From assembly GCA_026874595.1 (NCBI GenBank), contig CM049316.1, forward strand, positions 22,033,839 through 22,097,838: DNA of 64,000 bases, read 5' to 3'. This document shows positions 1-23,140 of the stretch, one piece after another (within the stretch, counting starts at the first letter, position 1; every line of letters begins with the position of its first letter). The translations under genes and the position numbers were made by a program. A model generated the notes under the pieces. That model saw only the letters and a list, made by a program, of their open reading frames with translations, made no database searches and was not told the DNA's origin. Origin of the DNA: Sipunculus nudus. Lineage: Eukaryota; Annelida; Sipuncula; Golfingiida; Sipunculidae.

Positions 1-103
1 AGCCATGATTTTCCATTTGACCGAATTAATAAATTATAAACGCTCCCATATGGTGGAGTACTATCACCGCGATGTATTCAATTCATGTTATGTGAACAAT
101 ACA

Positions 104-104
<1 letters not shown>

Positions 105-175
<71 letters not shown>
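105..175. repeat. (TA)n microsatellite next to a splice acceptor
   Basis: An uninterrupted TA dinucleotide run of about 70 bp ends just before the polypyrimidine tract and AG of the exon at 192. The matching site in the downstream paralogue (18870-19910) holds an LTR insertion inside the same kind of run. Confidence 0.95.
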
Positions 176-177
<2 letters not shown>

Positions 178-191
178 CTCGTCTGTTTCAG

Positions 192-2577
<2,386 letters not shown>

Positions 2578-2579
2578 TC

Positions 2580-3129
2580 ATATATGTTCGGGGGAATAAT
2601 ACTCATATAAAGCACTCAGACAACAGAAAGAAGTATATGTGACACTTAGGAATACATTGATAATACATTGACAGGGACAATTTTGTTAGAAAATACTTGA
2701 AATATCCATATCTATGTTTTGAATTACACTCTTTTATAACTGTTAAAATATTTTGGAAATATTTCTTTGGAAATGCCAAACAAATAACGAGTCACTGTAG
2801 CACGGTGTCTGCAAATTTCAATTTTAATCTTTCTGACAAGATTTATATTACTTGTGTATACTTAGTGTTATGATTATTTTTTACTAAGATTCATTTTTTG
2901 TTATTTTTGTGTATTTTTATTTTTTAAATGAATTTTAACTTTTACCCACCAATCCTATCGTGTAAAAGAAAATCATCTCTAAGTACGTGTAAGTAAGTCT
3001 TGTAAAGGTGTATGTTGAAATGTAATTGATGGCATTGTAAAATTAATGACCGGGAGTAACAAATCTTTAACAGCATTACTTTTTATTTTTAATCTGGGTA
3101 ATAATTAGGTTATATGGATATACACTTCA
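2580..3129. other. 3' flank of upstream ARH-fold gene, duplicated downstream
   Basis: This is non-coding sequence. It is collinear with 22115-23140 up to the phrase GGATATACACTTCATT near 3115, after which similarity stops and LINE sequence begins. It therefore marks the right-hand limit of the recognisable segmental duplication. No RNA gene or ORF is supported. Confidence 0.7.
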
Positions 3130-3149
3130 TTGTATTGTTTATGTAACTT

Positions 3150-4228
3150 TAAAAATGTAACTTTAAACAAGGAAATAACAATTACAGAAATAAGAACTGT
3201 GGTTGAACAAATGCAATCAGGTAAAGCACCTGGACCTGATGGACTGGTAATAGGATTTTTTAAAGATTTCATAGATAAATTACTGCCAATTTTGCATGCA
3301 CTTTTTAATGGTGTGTTTAAACATTCAACATATCAAGGGGACTGGGCCAAAGCTATTATTATGCTTCTATATAAGAGTGGCGATACTGAAGGCGTAAACA
3401 ACTACAGAGGAATTTGTTTATTAAACTGTATAGGTAAAATATTTGGTAAAATTATGAATAACAGGTTTGTAAGCTGGTTAGATGAAAGAGATATTTTAGC
3501 AGAGGAGCAAGCAGGGTTTCGAAAAGAAGGATGTACAATTGACAATATGTTCATACTCATGGCAGTTATACAAATATACATTTCCAGAAAAAAAGGAAGA
3601 GTATATGATTTTTCCAAGGCTTTTGACAGCATAAATCACAATGTTTTAAAATATATATTGTTAAAAAATGGGATTTCTGGAAACTTCTATATGACTATTG
3701 AATCTATGTATTCTAAACTTAGGTCATGCTTTTTAACAGAAAATGGATTAAAAACATATTTTGTGTGTCAAGATGGCAAAAGGCAAGGATGCATGATCAG
3801 CCTCACATTATTTACTTTGTTTATGAATGAACTCAATCTACTAATTAAACAATCTAACAATAGGGGTATATTCTTATCAGAAGAAATCCAAACCTATCTT
3901 TATTAATGTATGCAGATCATATAGTGCTGTTTGGAGATACAGTTGGTAAGTTACAAAAGCATATAGAAACTCTGGAAAAATTCTGTCTGAAGTATGGTAT
4001 GAAAGTGAATCTGAATCAAACAAAAGTCACGGTCTTTAGGAATGGTGGCAGGGTTAAAAATAATGAAAGTTGGAAATTTATGGGAAATGACATCCAGGTG
4101 ACAAGTCATTATAATTACCTTGGGACCATATACATAATTTTTAGAAAATGGAACAAAACACAAAAATACTTGGTAAATCAGTCACAGAAAGCAGTTGGGA
4201 TGATAAAAAGATACTGGCTGAAATGCAG
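3150..4228 (+). pseudogene. Non-LTR retrotransposon (LINE) reverse transcriptase, 5' and middle part
   Basis: Two adjacent frames (to 3906, then 3906-4228) encode a LINE-type reverse transcriptase. Visible motifs in order: GKAPGPDGL, NYRGICLLNCIGKIF, EEQAGFRKEGCTIDNMF, the catalytic-A-like YDFSKAFDSINHNVL, DGKRQGCMISLTLFTLFMNE, and the catalytic box written YADHIVLFGD. Most active members have YADD here, so the second Asp is replaced by His. A stop plus a one-base frame change at about 3905 separates the fingers/palm from the YADH segment. The N-terminal endonuclease is missing, as expected for a 5'-truncated copy. The frame is then cut at 4228 by a Tigger-like terminus and resumes at about 5609. 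The element is dead. Its clade was not assigned. Confidence 0.85.
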
Positions 4229-4815
4229 ATACAGTGAAACCTTGTTGTGTCGAAGACGAAGGGACTGTAGAATTTACTTCGACACAACCGGAGTTCGAGA
4301 CAACCGATGTTCATTATATTCAACCTCTTCAGCTTCAATTATCATCGAATAATACTGCACGTGTATAGGGCCTATGTTATTTAGGTCTCACAAATGATTT
4401 CGTGAAAGAAAACACAGATTTTATGTACATTTTTTCATTAATAATAAAAAAAAACACATAAGTACCACCAAAAGTAGGATTAGGTTAATCAAGAAATTGG
4501 AATAAGAGCACAAACATGTACGTGTATAAAAGCACACAAATCAATAAATGATTTGGCTCAGATCATTTTCAGTTCAACACATCAGATCTTCTTTAAAAAG
4601 GCAGTAACCTTGATCTTCTCAGCATTGTTGATCCTTGTACACAGCGTGTTGGCGTGGATGTTGAAGTCCTTTGCAATCTTTGTCTTGTTCTTGCCACCTT
4701 CGTACTTCTGCTCAATGGTCTTTACATCAAGCTTACCCTTAGCAGGCCGCGACGCCATAGCAAACAGGACACGAACAATATAAAAGTGAAGCAGTAATAC
4801 TGTATAACGTACTCA
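4229..4815 (-). mobile_element. Tigger/pogo-like DNA transposon fragment inserted in the LINE
   Basis: The left edge reads TA-CAGTGAAACCTTGTTGTGTCG, the style of pogo/Tigger terminal repeats, at a TA target. The sequence TTCGACACAACCGG recurs inside it in inverted and direct form (4250-4310). A minus-strand ORF inside encodes a CENP-B/Tigger-type N-terminal helix-turn-helix. I could not find the matching right-hand terminal repeat, so the right boundary (about 4815) is approximate and the copy is probably truncated. The DDE catalytic domain is absent. It splits the LINE and is therefore younger than it. Confidence 0.65.
4582..4758 (-). pseudogene. N-terminal HTH of a Tigger/CENP-B-type transposase
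   Basis: Reading the minus strand from an ATG at 4758 gives a 58-codon ORF that opens MASRPAKGKLDVKTIEQKYE and continues with KTKIAKDFNIHANTL, an arrangement typical of the CENP-B N-terminal/Psq-like helix-turn-helix that binds transposon ends in pogo/Tigger transposases. It ends at TGA (4582-4584) before any DDE catalytic domain. A full transposase is several hundred residues, so this is a remnant or a non-autonomous derivative. DNA binding is inferred from the motif only. Confidence 0.65.
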
Positions 4816-5286
4816 ATGGTAAATAAGAGTCAGTCTGATATAGATCTCATCTTCCTCCATTTATACAGAGTCCTAAAGGTTTATCCTAGACACATCAAAG
4901 GTAAGGATTGGATTATGTTTGGTTTATCAATAACTACTCATTGGTGTTTTTTTTCGGCGAGAGAAGAAAGGCGTGATAATGAGTTACTAATTGGCCAAAC
5001 AAGAAAACAACGGACTTGGTATATCTTGGTATATTATTTACTGAATATGCATGCTCGTGGCAAACTGAGTGGTCATTCTGATCTCATTGCAAGATCAAAA
5101 GAAACGTGTTTGAAATATGGTATAATTTTTCTCAAATATATTTTTGATAAGGGGTACAAGCAAAGGGTAAAAAAGGAATTGAAATATGATGTCAATGATG
5201 GAATGTCAGATACCGTCCGGCAGTTATTGGTCAGCCACGCCCCTTATAATAAATATATCTTAAATATGCTTCTGACACCATTTTAA
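4816..5286 (+). other. Unrecognised 156-codon ORF inside the nested-transposon region
   Basis: An open frame of 156 codons, rich in Lys, Tyr and Leu, ends at TAA (5284-5286). It is followed by an AT-rich 3' region and an (ATT)n tail at 5397-5410, the pattern of a LINE 3' end. I do not recognise the protein. It lies between the Tigger fragment and the resumed LINE frame, so it may be the truncated C-terminus of a second retroelement. No host-gene evidence (splice sites, promoter) was seen. Confidence 0.3.
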
Positions 5287-5410
5287 TATATTGATTTTAT
5301 GTATAATACGGTGTCTTATCTGTGGTTTTACTGTTTTACTTTATATTTTATTGTGTTTTATGTTCATGTACTCTTCTTCTGAAGGCTTAATAAACTATTA
5401 TTATTATTAT

Positions 5411-5608
5411 CATATCAGCCATCGCGCTTGATAAGTAAGATCCTAGCCGGTGTTAATTATGTAACTAGTCACATCGGCCGTAGGTATGATTGTTTGACCG
5501 TGCACAACTGTTGACCAAATACAAAAGCGGCATGACCTTGAGTCGACAGAGCCATCAAGCTTGATAATTATGACGTCCGGAAGAATTAACTGGGCAACTA
5601 AGGTGAAA
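5411..5608. other. Unassigned insert between LINE halves
   Basis: Non-coding sequence between the (ATT)n tail and the point where the LINE frame resumes. AAGCTTGATAA/GCTTGATAA-like phrases appear near 5425 and 5558, but I see no convincing terminal repeat. Confidence 0.4.
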
Positions 5609-6109
5609 GAAATTTAATACAGATATGGTTTTGGGTATGTGTGGCTTTTTCAGGATGTAGGCGATTGTAAAAAATTTATTCGAGAATTCAAACAAAGAAT
5701 AAGGGACATTGGTATACAGGAATGGCACCAGCAAATAACTAATAACAAGAGACTCAAAACATATGGGCATTTTAAATCAGTATTGGAAATAGAAAAATAC
5801 TTAACATGTATACCCCAAAAAAGGAATATACTGTACCTGGCTAGGTTCAGATGCTCAGTACATGAATTAGAAGTGGAAATTAGAAGAAGACATAATATAC
5901 CTAGAGAGAACCGGTTATGCACATATTGTTTCAATAAAGGTTTTTATATTGTTGAAGATGAATATCATTTTACTATGGAATGTGGATTATACAATATTAT
6001 CAGGAGAAAATATATAGAAAATGAAACTGGTATGGATAGCTTAACATGGCTAATGTCCAGCAGTAACATACAACTTATAAACAGTCTGGCCTCATATGTT
6101 TATTGAGCA
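5609..6109 (+). pseudogene. Non-LTR retrotransposon C-terminal region (resumed LINE)
   Basis: The frame opens with RYGFGYVWLFQDVGD and runs to a stop at 6104-6106. It contains a basic stretch (RRRHNIPRENRLCTYCF) followed by DEYHFTMEC. Together these give the C-x2-C...H...C arrangement found after the reverse transcriptase in many LINE ORF2 proteins and thought to bind RNA. It is the expected continuation of 3150-4228, displaced by about 1.4 kb of inserted DNA. Only the order and motif logic support joining them; the missing middle (connector region) is not present. Confidence 0.7.
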
Positions 6110-6149
6110 ACTGAGAAAAGGAAAGTCTATTTAGACCAAGGAATTATGT

Positions 6150-6474
6150 GGATTATTTGTGTTAAAGGACTCTTGTTGAGCTTTGACAGTGATGGTATCC
6201 AGAAATCAAAACCTAGGATCCGAACACTCTGGTGATGTACATTTTTATTATTGTTATACTGTGTAATTGTATTGATTTAGTGTATTGTAATGTTAGGATT
6301 GTTCTAAGAATAAAGTGTAATTATTTGTTCACGAAAAGACCACTGACTTCTTTATTTATTCCCCAAGACGTTACACGCTGCCTAGTGTTGCGGAATCTGA
6401 TTTTTTTTATCTCCATAACAAAATTTTATGCTCGTCACGGCCATGTGATCATATGTTATTAGGTTCCGTAACAT
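6150..6474 (+). mobile_element. 3' part of a Gypsy-type 5' LTR
   Basis: This segment is the reverse complement of the left part of the solo LTR at 18967-19791, sharing the tract around ATTGATTTAGTGTATTGTAA and ending in GGTTCCGTAACA. It contains AATAAA at about 6310, a likely LTR polyadenylation signal. Five bases after its CA end lies a tRNA-type primer binding site, which fixes it as a plus-strand 5' LTR. The first ~500 bp of the LTR are missing; LINE sequence abuts it at about 6107-6150. Confidence 0.8.
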
Positions 6475-6479
6475 AAAAT

Positions 6480-6496
6480 TGGGGGCTTGTCCGGGA
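6480..6496 (+). promoter_or_regulatory. Primer binding site resembling tRNA-Pro complement
   Basis: TGGGGGCTTGTCCGGGA differs at one base from TGGGGGCTCGTCCGGGA, the complement of the 3' end of animal tRNA-Pro used as primer by several retroelements. It begins five bases after the LTR's terminal CA. It would have primed minus-strand DNA synthesis. Confidence 0.8.
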
Positions 6497-6599
6497 GGCT
6501 TAATAGTTTTGACATTTTTTAGTTCTTGACCTAGACACAATGTTTACAATACATTGTTTACAAGATTTATCTCAGTGTTTTATTATTTTTTTATTGTTT

Positions 6600-7076
6600 T
6601 AACATCTTAACACGGTACACCTCAAACCTGAGGCATTTGTTGAAGATCCCGACCCTGATCAACTTGAACAGTTGACAAAAGATCAGTTGTTGCGTTTGGG
6701 ATAACACTTAGGGCTAAATGTGAAAAAAAGCTTTGAGAAAGCCTGATATCATTGCAAAAATCATGCAAGATCTAGTCAGCAAAGGTTTAATTGCAGAGAG
6801 TGAAGTGGAAACATAAATAATGACATCCTTGCTAAGCAGTTAGGTTTTTTTAAAATAGAAATATAACATGAGCCTGAGTTAAAACGACTGGAGTTAGAAA
6901 CACTTAAAACTAGAATATGGTTAACATGCTGCCCAAACTCACAGTTTTGATTTTACAAAACACCCACCTTTTCAAGAAAAAGAGGTTGATAAATATTTCT
7001 TACACTTTAAAAAGGTAGCTGGAAATTTAAAATGGCATTGGGAAAATTATTATAGTCCTCAGCCAGTCATATGTCT
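6600..7076 (+). pseudogene. Decayed Gypsy-type gag remnant
   Basis: No long ORF remains. In one frame 6741-6815 reads KPDIIAKIMQDLVSKGLIAE and near 6950-7060 reads FDFTKHPPFQEKEVDKYF followed by HFKKVAGNLKW. The second pattern is characteristic of the gag capsid start in metazoan Gypsy elements (PPFxExEVDxYFxxFEKVAxxLxWP). Stops and frame shifts interrupt it. Sequence stops resembling gag at about 7076, so protease, RT and integrase are gone. Confidence 0.65.
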
Positions 7077-7370
7077 AGGAGGACAGATGCTGAAACTTGT
7101 GGTCTCGAGGTCTCAGTTCCTAGGCCTGTGTATCAATAAATAAATACTTACACGGTCTCGCTCTTGAAACCCGCGGTCTTGGTCTCATATTGACAGGTCT
7201 CGAATATAGAATATATCACTGATATTTCGACATTATAGTGGATTCTTTGAACACATGTTTGATGGTTGTACAAACGGAAGACGTACATGTTTGTGGCAGA
7301 TTATATGTAAAATTATTGTTGTTATTGCGGGCTCTGTCATTCAAATAATTGTCAGCAATAATTCGTAACA
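7077..7370. other. Unassigned, GGTCTCG-rich spacer
   Basis: No gene is seen. GGTCTC/GGTCTCG occurs about six times between 7100 and 7200 (GTGGTCTCGAGGTCTCAG, CACGGTCTCG, GCGGTCTTGGTCTC, AGGTCTCG), a local low-complexity feature. Confidence 0.4.
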
Positions 7371-7499
7371 GACGACGTAAAGAAAAATGACACAATATTT
7401 ATGTATATATACACTCACATATGTGTGTGTGTGTATGTCAGCATAAGGTGCATAAGTTTCATAAAGAAACTGGACCACATATATTTGTACTTGAACTTT

Positions 7500-7690
7500 A
7501 GCTATATTTACGTCACCTCGTTTTCGCTTAAAATTCTGTGACTGTATGATGTAATTTTAGTGTATGTACTTATTGAATATTGTATTTTATTGTGATGTAT
7601 CTATGTATTACACGGCCTTTCTGTAAACAGAATTGTATTCTTATAAAGGCTACCCTGAAAGATGTTGTTATAAATAAACAAATAAATGTG
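7500..7690 (+). mobile_element. Possible LINE 3'-UTR tail
   Basis: A T-rich region with CCTTTCTGTAAACAGAATTGTATTC ends in short AAATAA repeats (TAAATAAACAAATAAATG). This resembles the 3' ends of CR1/RTE-like elements, but no coding part is attached. The assignment rests on general resemblance only. Confidence 0.3.
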
Positions 7691-10600
7691 TGTATGTGTG
7701 TCGATTTATGTGAACCACGTTAAAAAATACCTGATATGGCCTGATATATGTTGTGTTTAAATTCACGCATTATTTAATTATCATAATATCAAATGAAGCA
7801 GAACCAGTTCTCAAAGATAAGTGTAAATTCATCAATCAATTTGGTTTTACTTACTGTAATGTGATTTTTTTCTATATTTGTTATTTTTTTAGAAAACGTT
7901 GAACCTTTGTGAATAGCTTCTTTATGGAGCGTGGAAGTTTGCCTTTCTATATGATACGAGGGCTGTATCAGAGTTTTAGTCGTTGCGCCGATGCCGACAT
8001 GCGGCTCCTGTATTCACCATTATAGGTAACAACAGCATTCTTATTAAAGCAACATCCGCCAGTATTCCATCCAGACGACCATGCCTATCACCTTCTGTGG
8101 CTTATCAGCCAATTCCTCCTGGAAGTACATCATCTGTGTTAGATTTTGATGATTTTATGCGGCCGTCTGTCTGCAAAGGGCCTGTTCAATCACGATTATT
8201 TCATCGCCTCATGTTCAATATTAAAGCCGGCCCCCCCGGATGCCAGCTGTTGTTTTGTCGGATATAGCCTTTTTCTTTCATATTTTGTCTATTGCCCTTG
8301 ATGTGATTTGATTAACCATAGTCTTATATCAAAGACAGTTTTTTATAGATTTAATGAGTCTGGAATATTTTAAAGAGCTAGCCATGTCATTATCTCTATG
8401 AGATGAAAAAGAAATTGGCTTTATCTCGAAGAAAACAAGATGGATTTTTCTTAATTCTTGGGTTAATATACCTTGACTTAATGATAAAGTCTGCTTTGTT
8501 CAGGTCAACGAAATCAGTTATTGTTAGAGACTCGCATGTGGAACTTGCCGTTATAGAGAAGCTGATTTTTTTTTTTTTATCTTTCAAAGTTCGCCACTGA
8601 GAACAAACTTTGCGGGCTGGCCTGATCATGATTTAAATTTATCTCTTCCACTCCATGGAAGATGGCAGAGTAAATTCATTAATGATGGATAGTCGGTCAG
8701 AAAACAGCGATTGGGGGCCTTGTAATGTTTCTCAGTGATTAAATTCAAATTCCTCATTCGTGTTATCAGCATGGCGGAAGCAAGGCCTGGATCGGAGATT
8801 AAGCAGAGGTCAAGCTCTATCAGCTTGTAACCGAGAGAAAGCTAAATATTGAATCTCGGGATTACGAGAAGATCTGTAAGATGCGTTTAATAATCAAGAT
8901 ATATGTACAACACCCCCTCCCCCATTTCAGCGCTAACCATGTAGTGTACATAATCTTATATTTACATAAACCCGGAGAACATCGAACAACAGGTTTTAAT
9001 TCTTTAAATGTTATATAATGTTACAAAAGTATGTAACGATTGTAACAGTTTAATTATATTCTAATTCCTGTCTAAACCACCTTCATATACACAATATTTG
9101 ATAAATAAGGGTGTTATCTATAGCGAAGGGCCTTTGTCCGTCGTGTGTCCGTCAGGGAAGTACCATTTAAGTGATGTATGTAAACATGAGAGTCGCCAGT
9201 ATCCTCCAGCCCCATCTATCCCCACCACCTACATTCTGTTTTCAGGTCATGGGGAGACAGTACAAAATATCCCACATCAAGTGGCCCATATCAGAAATTT
9301 GGAAGGAAATATAACGTGAATGCCGGGAAATGGTCGGTGTATGTATGTGCATGTGTGCATCATTATATAATAATCATAATACGTCCACTCTGTTCCATAT
9401 AGACCTCAAAATATAAATTAATTTGACAGTGTCCCCCTTTGTGAAGCTGAGGGAGAAGTGTGCATTGTCACATTCGTGTGACGAAAGTGGAATTGTTAAT
9501 TTTTTTTCTATCCACCTCTTATTTTTGACCATTTTCACATGTCAGATTTGAATCTTCATCGTTGGCCATAATTAATTTTAGCAGTTAACGTACGTGATTA
9601 TTATCATGTACTGTGCTTAGCTAAATGTCCGCGATGTTAAATTTTCGTAATTTTTACTTTCCAGGGTTTTTTAGAGTTCAAAAGATGAAACTGGCAACAA
9701 AATAATTTTTTTTTGCGAATGGACTATGCTTGCCGCCTCCCCTCCCCCTGCCAATACAAACAATCAAGTACGATTTTTTGCTTTATTTTCTAGGTCGCAA
9801 ACTTAATGGGATATCTCATATAATCGCTCTGTTCTGCCTGTGTTTGCGCCAGTCTTAGCTGAATTTATTTTTCGCTCTAATTTAGCTCCCGCAATAATGA
9901 ATGAGTCGAGTCCGGACTCTGACTCGAGTATATTTAGGTACCAAGTGTGTTCGCTTGTCTCACAGACACAGCACACATTTGTTATTGTCATACACCAATT
10001 TATGTTGCGGTTCTGCAGTTGCAAACAAATGTAGGTCTGTAAGACAGCAGGCCTACTTACCACCCCTCTTTCTCTATTTGGACTGACCTGTTAACTTTAC
10101 ATCCCTATTGTATATTGGGCTGTCCTGGTTTTCAGGGCAGAGGGCCTTAATTTATTCCCTGGAGCCTGAATTATCCAGACGTTGGCCCCAGCAACCCACG
10201 TCTTGGCGGTACTTTGTTAAGTCATTTTGACGTGCACAGGGGCTAAACGTTAACCGACATGAGGTGAAATTACAGAAGCCGATTGTTTTAGCTCCAAGAT
10301 AATCACGTGTAATTAATAGACTGGCAGTATATGTTTAGCTATGTAATAACACCCATTCCGAAGTTGGACAGACCTTTCGGCCATTTCGTGATTTTAAACA
10401 TAAATTCCTGTCTTATTTTAAATAATCGATGGGATAATCCTACACACAACATTAAACATATATGTCCACAAAATTTCCGAGAATATACTATATCCGTATT
10501 GTGGTCAGAGAATCTCAAAACATATTAGGATCCATTAAAAAGGACTTCACAATGGGTGAGATCCCGAGTGTTATATTGTTATTCCTAGTGTCGTCAGATG
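7691..10600. other. Intergenic, no gene supported
   Basis: Open frames here are short, lack recognisable domains and overlap on both strands. I see homopolymer runs (8571-8579, 9703-9713), and a GAGTCCGGACTC palindrome near 9907. Nothing can be assigned a function. Confidence 0.55.
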
Positions 10601-10637
10601 GCGCCAGCCTTGACGTACCCCCAACCTCTGGGATGAA

Positions 10638-10692
10638 TGAGTCAGAAATCCCCGGATCTATTTTTAGCATATTTGTACTGGGTGTATATAAA
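10638..10692 (+). promoter_or_regulatory. Candidate core promoter of the ARH-fold gene: AP-1 site, MEF2 site, TATA box
   Basis: In 55 bp there are TGAGTCA (10638-10644, AP-1 consensus), CTATTTTTAG (10658-10667, a perfect MEF2 consensus CTA(A/T)4TAG) and TATATAAA (10685-10692). A YYANWYY initiator (TCACTTC) lies at 10706-10712, and a good splice donor follows at 10792. The start of transcription would be near 10708-10720. The target is inferred to be the gene whose coding exon 1 has an acceptor at 12315. Confidence 0.5.
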
Positions 10693-10707
10693 CATGGAGT
10701 GGCACTC

Positions 10708-10791
10708 ACTTCTGAAACAGACTGAAAACGGCTGATACAGCATTTAACCAGTTTTCTCGGAAATGATCATACTGTAACCTGTACAAGTACC
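10708..10791 (+). other. Candidate 5' UTR exon of the ARH-fold gene
   Basis: The sequence between the putative initiator and a strong donor (C/GTAAGT at 10792) has no ATG-led ORF of note. It would splice to the acceptor CATTGCAG at 12315, 44 bases upstream of the gene's ATG. Both sites are seen; the pairing is inferred. Confidence 0.4.
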
Positions 10792-11080
10792 GTAAGTCTA
10801 TTTTATAATTCAAATGTATATATTCTGGTCGAACCTGACCAATTTGAAGGTGATAACAACAGGCGCTTGACACTGCATGTTGACACATTCACTCAGACAG
10901 AGTGAGCGATATTACAAGCCTCGCTGGGCCCCTCCCACTGTCACCGGTCTGCCCGTCCTTCCTACTTCTTGAACATTGTTTCCTTATTTTGATCCATATG
11001 TATTGTTGGGGATGCCAATGAACAGGCTGAATTATAATGTCATTAATTTCATAGTCTTTTGAGCCGGGATCGATGGGAGC

Positions 11081-11110
11081 CCCCCCCCCCCCCCCCCACC
11101 CCCTTCCCCC
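11081..11110. repeat. Poly-C tract
   Basis: A run of about 17 C followed by ACCCCCTTCCCCCC, in the inferred intron between the 5' UTR exon and coding exon 1. Similar C or G runs recur at 30482-30501, 34108-34121, 37838-37850, 52240-52252 and 57232-57253. Confidence 0.9.
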
Positions 11111-12359
11111 CTCACACACACACATGCACCCACACTTTTTGGTCCACTTAAGAGGGTCAGTTTGACCACTCTTTGAGAAATGATGCAAGTTCATCGATAT
11201 GCAAACAACTGATACTTTTTATCTCATTAGAATTTGTTTAGAAATATTGGTCATCATTGTGTAATTCCTAGAGGTAAGGGATTTAGAATTTAATGTAATT
11301 CATTTTAGTGATGACAGTAGGAAATATACCGGTATGCTTAATATAATGAAATTGATAACCTTATAGAGAGGTCTGTCTTGGAATATACTAAACATGCGTA
11401 GTCCTCAATATGTAATTATATTTGCTTGAAACCGGGTCATTGTTTTGTAAATTGTTCAAGTTAATATTGATATGATAACATTTTAATCTTCATGTTTGTT
11501 TGAAAATGGTCATATCCTTTGCCTCTGAGTACATTTGTTTCATGCTTCTTACCATGCATACCTGTGGTTTTAAGTACATTAAAATAAAAACGGGAACGTT
11601 ATTGAGAGTTGAACTAAGCTTAAAAGAAGAATATATCAGTTTTATGGTACGTATAAATATTATCAATTTGGCACGCATGATCTGTAAATGCAATATTTGG
11701 TATTTTATTTTGTGGTGCAGCAGGTGATTAAAGTGTGAAAATTGTCAAATTAATGCCTTGAAAATTGCATATTTGATTTTTTTCTTCAAAATTAGTCAAT
11801 ATCGTACAGATATTCTTCAAGAAATAGGGTCATAACATAATTTAAACGGAAATGGAATTTTGTTCACGAGGGTTTCAAAGTCACAAACATGAAATTATCG
11901 CGAATATAACACATTTGTGAATAAGGCGCCTGATCTATAAACAAGTCATATAACCTATAGCCTTACTGACTTCCAATTCATGTTTAAAATGTTGATCATA
12001 TAAAAGAAAAAAAAATACATTTTATATTACTCATATGTCAAGACTGATATCATAAATCACATCAGATCCTTTAAGTCCAATCATCAATGAATACGAATTC
12101 CTATTTGGTTTACCCTTTGGATAATGGGCAATATGTTTTGATCTTACACGCATATTAAATATTAATATAATACTGCATAATCTACGTACAGCGCATTCTA
12201 TTATTGCGAAAATTTGCGAAAATGAAAACCTCACAAAACAAGAAAGAGGAGTACTCGCAAAAATTCAACTCCGCGAATATTATATAATACAACCACAGTA
12301 TTTCATCCATTGCAGGAACGCGAAAAGTTGGAGAAATCACTGTAGGATAGTAAAAGAGG

Positions 12360-22114
<9,755 letters not shown>

Positions 22115-23140
22115 ACAAATATGTCCATGGGATAATACTCATATAAAGCACTCAGACAGCAGACAGAAGTCTAGCTCATCTATGGTATTGTTACTAGGGT
22201 TGTGCGATAGTATTGATATATCGATATATCACGATACATCGATTCTCTTTATGCGTATCGTGATATCCCTTTAATATGTCGCGGGCTGGTGGGCAGGAAG
22301 GCAGGTCAGATAGATCAGATAGATCAGATAGTAATAATGGTTTCAAAAATACCCATTTTCTGACCGACTCGATATTTATTGTAAACAATTATTATTATTT
22401 TTATTTTTTGCCATAGAAACTTCATTGTAATCGTTATGAAGAAGGAGTAAATATAAGCAATATCACAAGTAGGGATTTCACCAGAATATGGATAATTATA
22501 TTGATATGAACCATCTAATTATTATGACAAGCAAATAGTAAGAGGTTGGTTACTGATGTTGACATATACATATTACATATATATGTACTTATCTGAATGT
22601 AAATCTGACACTTAGGAATACATTGATAAATTAAATTTTCATCCAAGGTTTACCTGTTATTTTTTAATCACTGAACTTTGGCAGGGACAATTCTGTAAGA
22701 TATCCTTGAAACATCCTTATCTATGTTTTGAATTACACTCTTTTATAACTGTAAAATTTTGGAGATATTCCTTTTGAAATTAAAAGAAAAAACTCATTGT
22801 AGCACGTGGTCTGGAAATTTCAATTTTTATCTTTCAGACAGTATTTATATTACCTGTGTATACTTAGTGTTATGATTATTATAGACTACGATTCATTTAA
22901 TGCTGTTCTCGTGTATTTTTTTTTAAATAAATTTTAACTTTTACCCACAAATCCTATTTGTTAAAAAAAATCATGTAGGGGATACGTGTACGCGGAAGTC
23001 TTGTAAAGATGTAGGTTGGAATGTTATTGATGGCATTGTAAAATTAATGACCGAGAGGATCATAGCTTTTTCAGCATTATTTTTTTCAAATCTGGGTAAT
23101 GTATGGGTTTAATGGATATACACTTCATTATATTGTTCAT
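22115..23140. other. 3' flank of the ARH-fold gene, duplicate of 2580-3125
   Basis: Non-coding sequence, largely collinear with 2580-3125, with about 430 extra bases near 22190-22620. That extra part contains TCGATATATCACGATAC and three AGATAGATC-type units (22308-22331), and looks like an insertion absent from the upstream copy. Confidence 0.6.

Noticed and set aside
10889-11194. 101-codon minus-strand ORF with Gly and Cys runs
   Set aside because: The Gly-rich part is translation of a poly-C tract; no homology is apparent.
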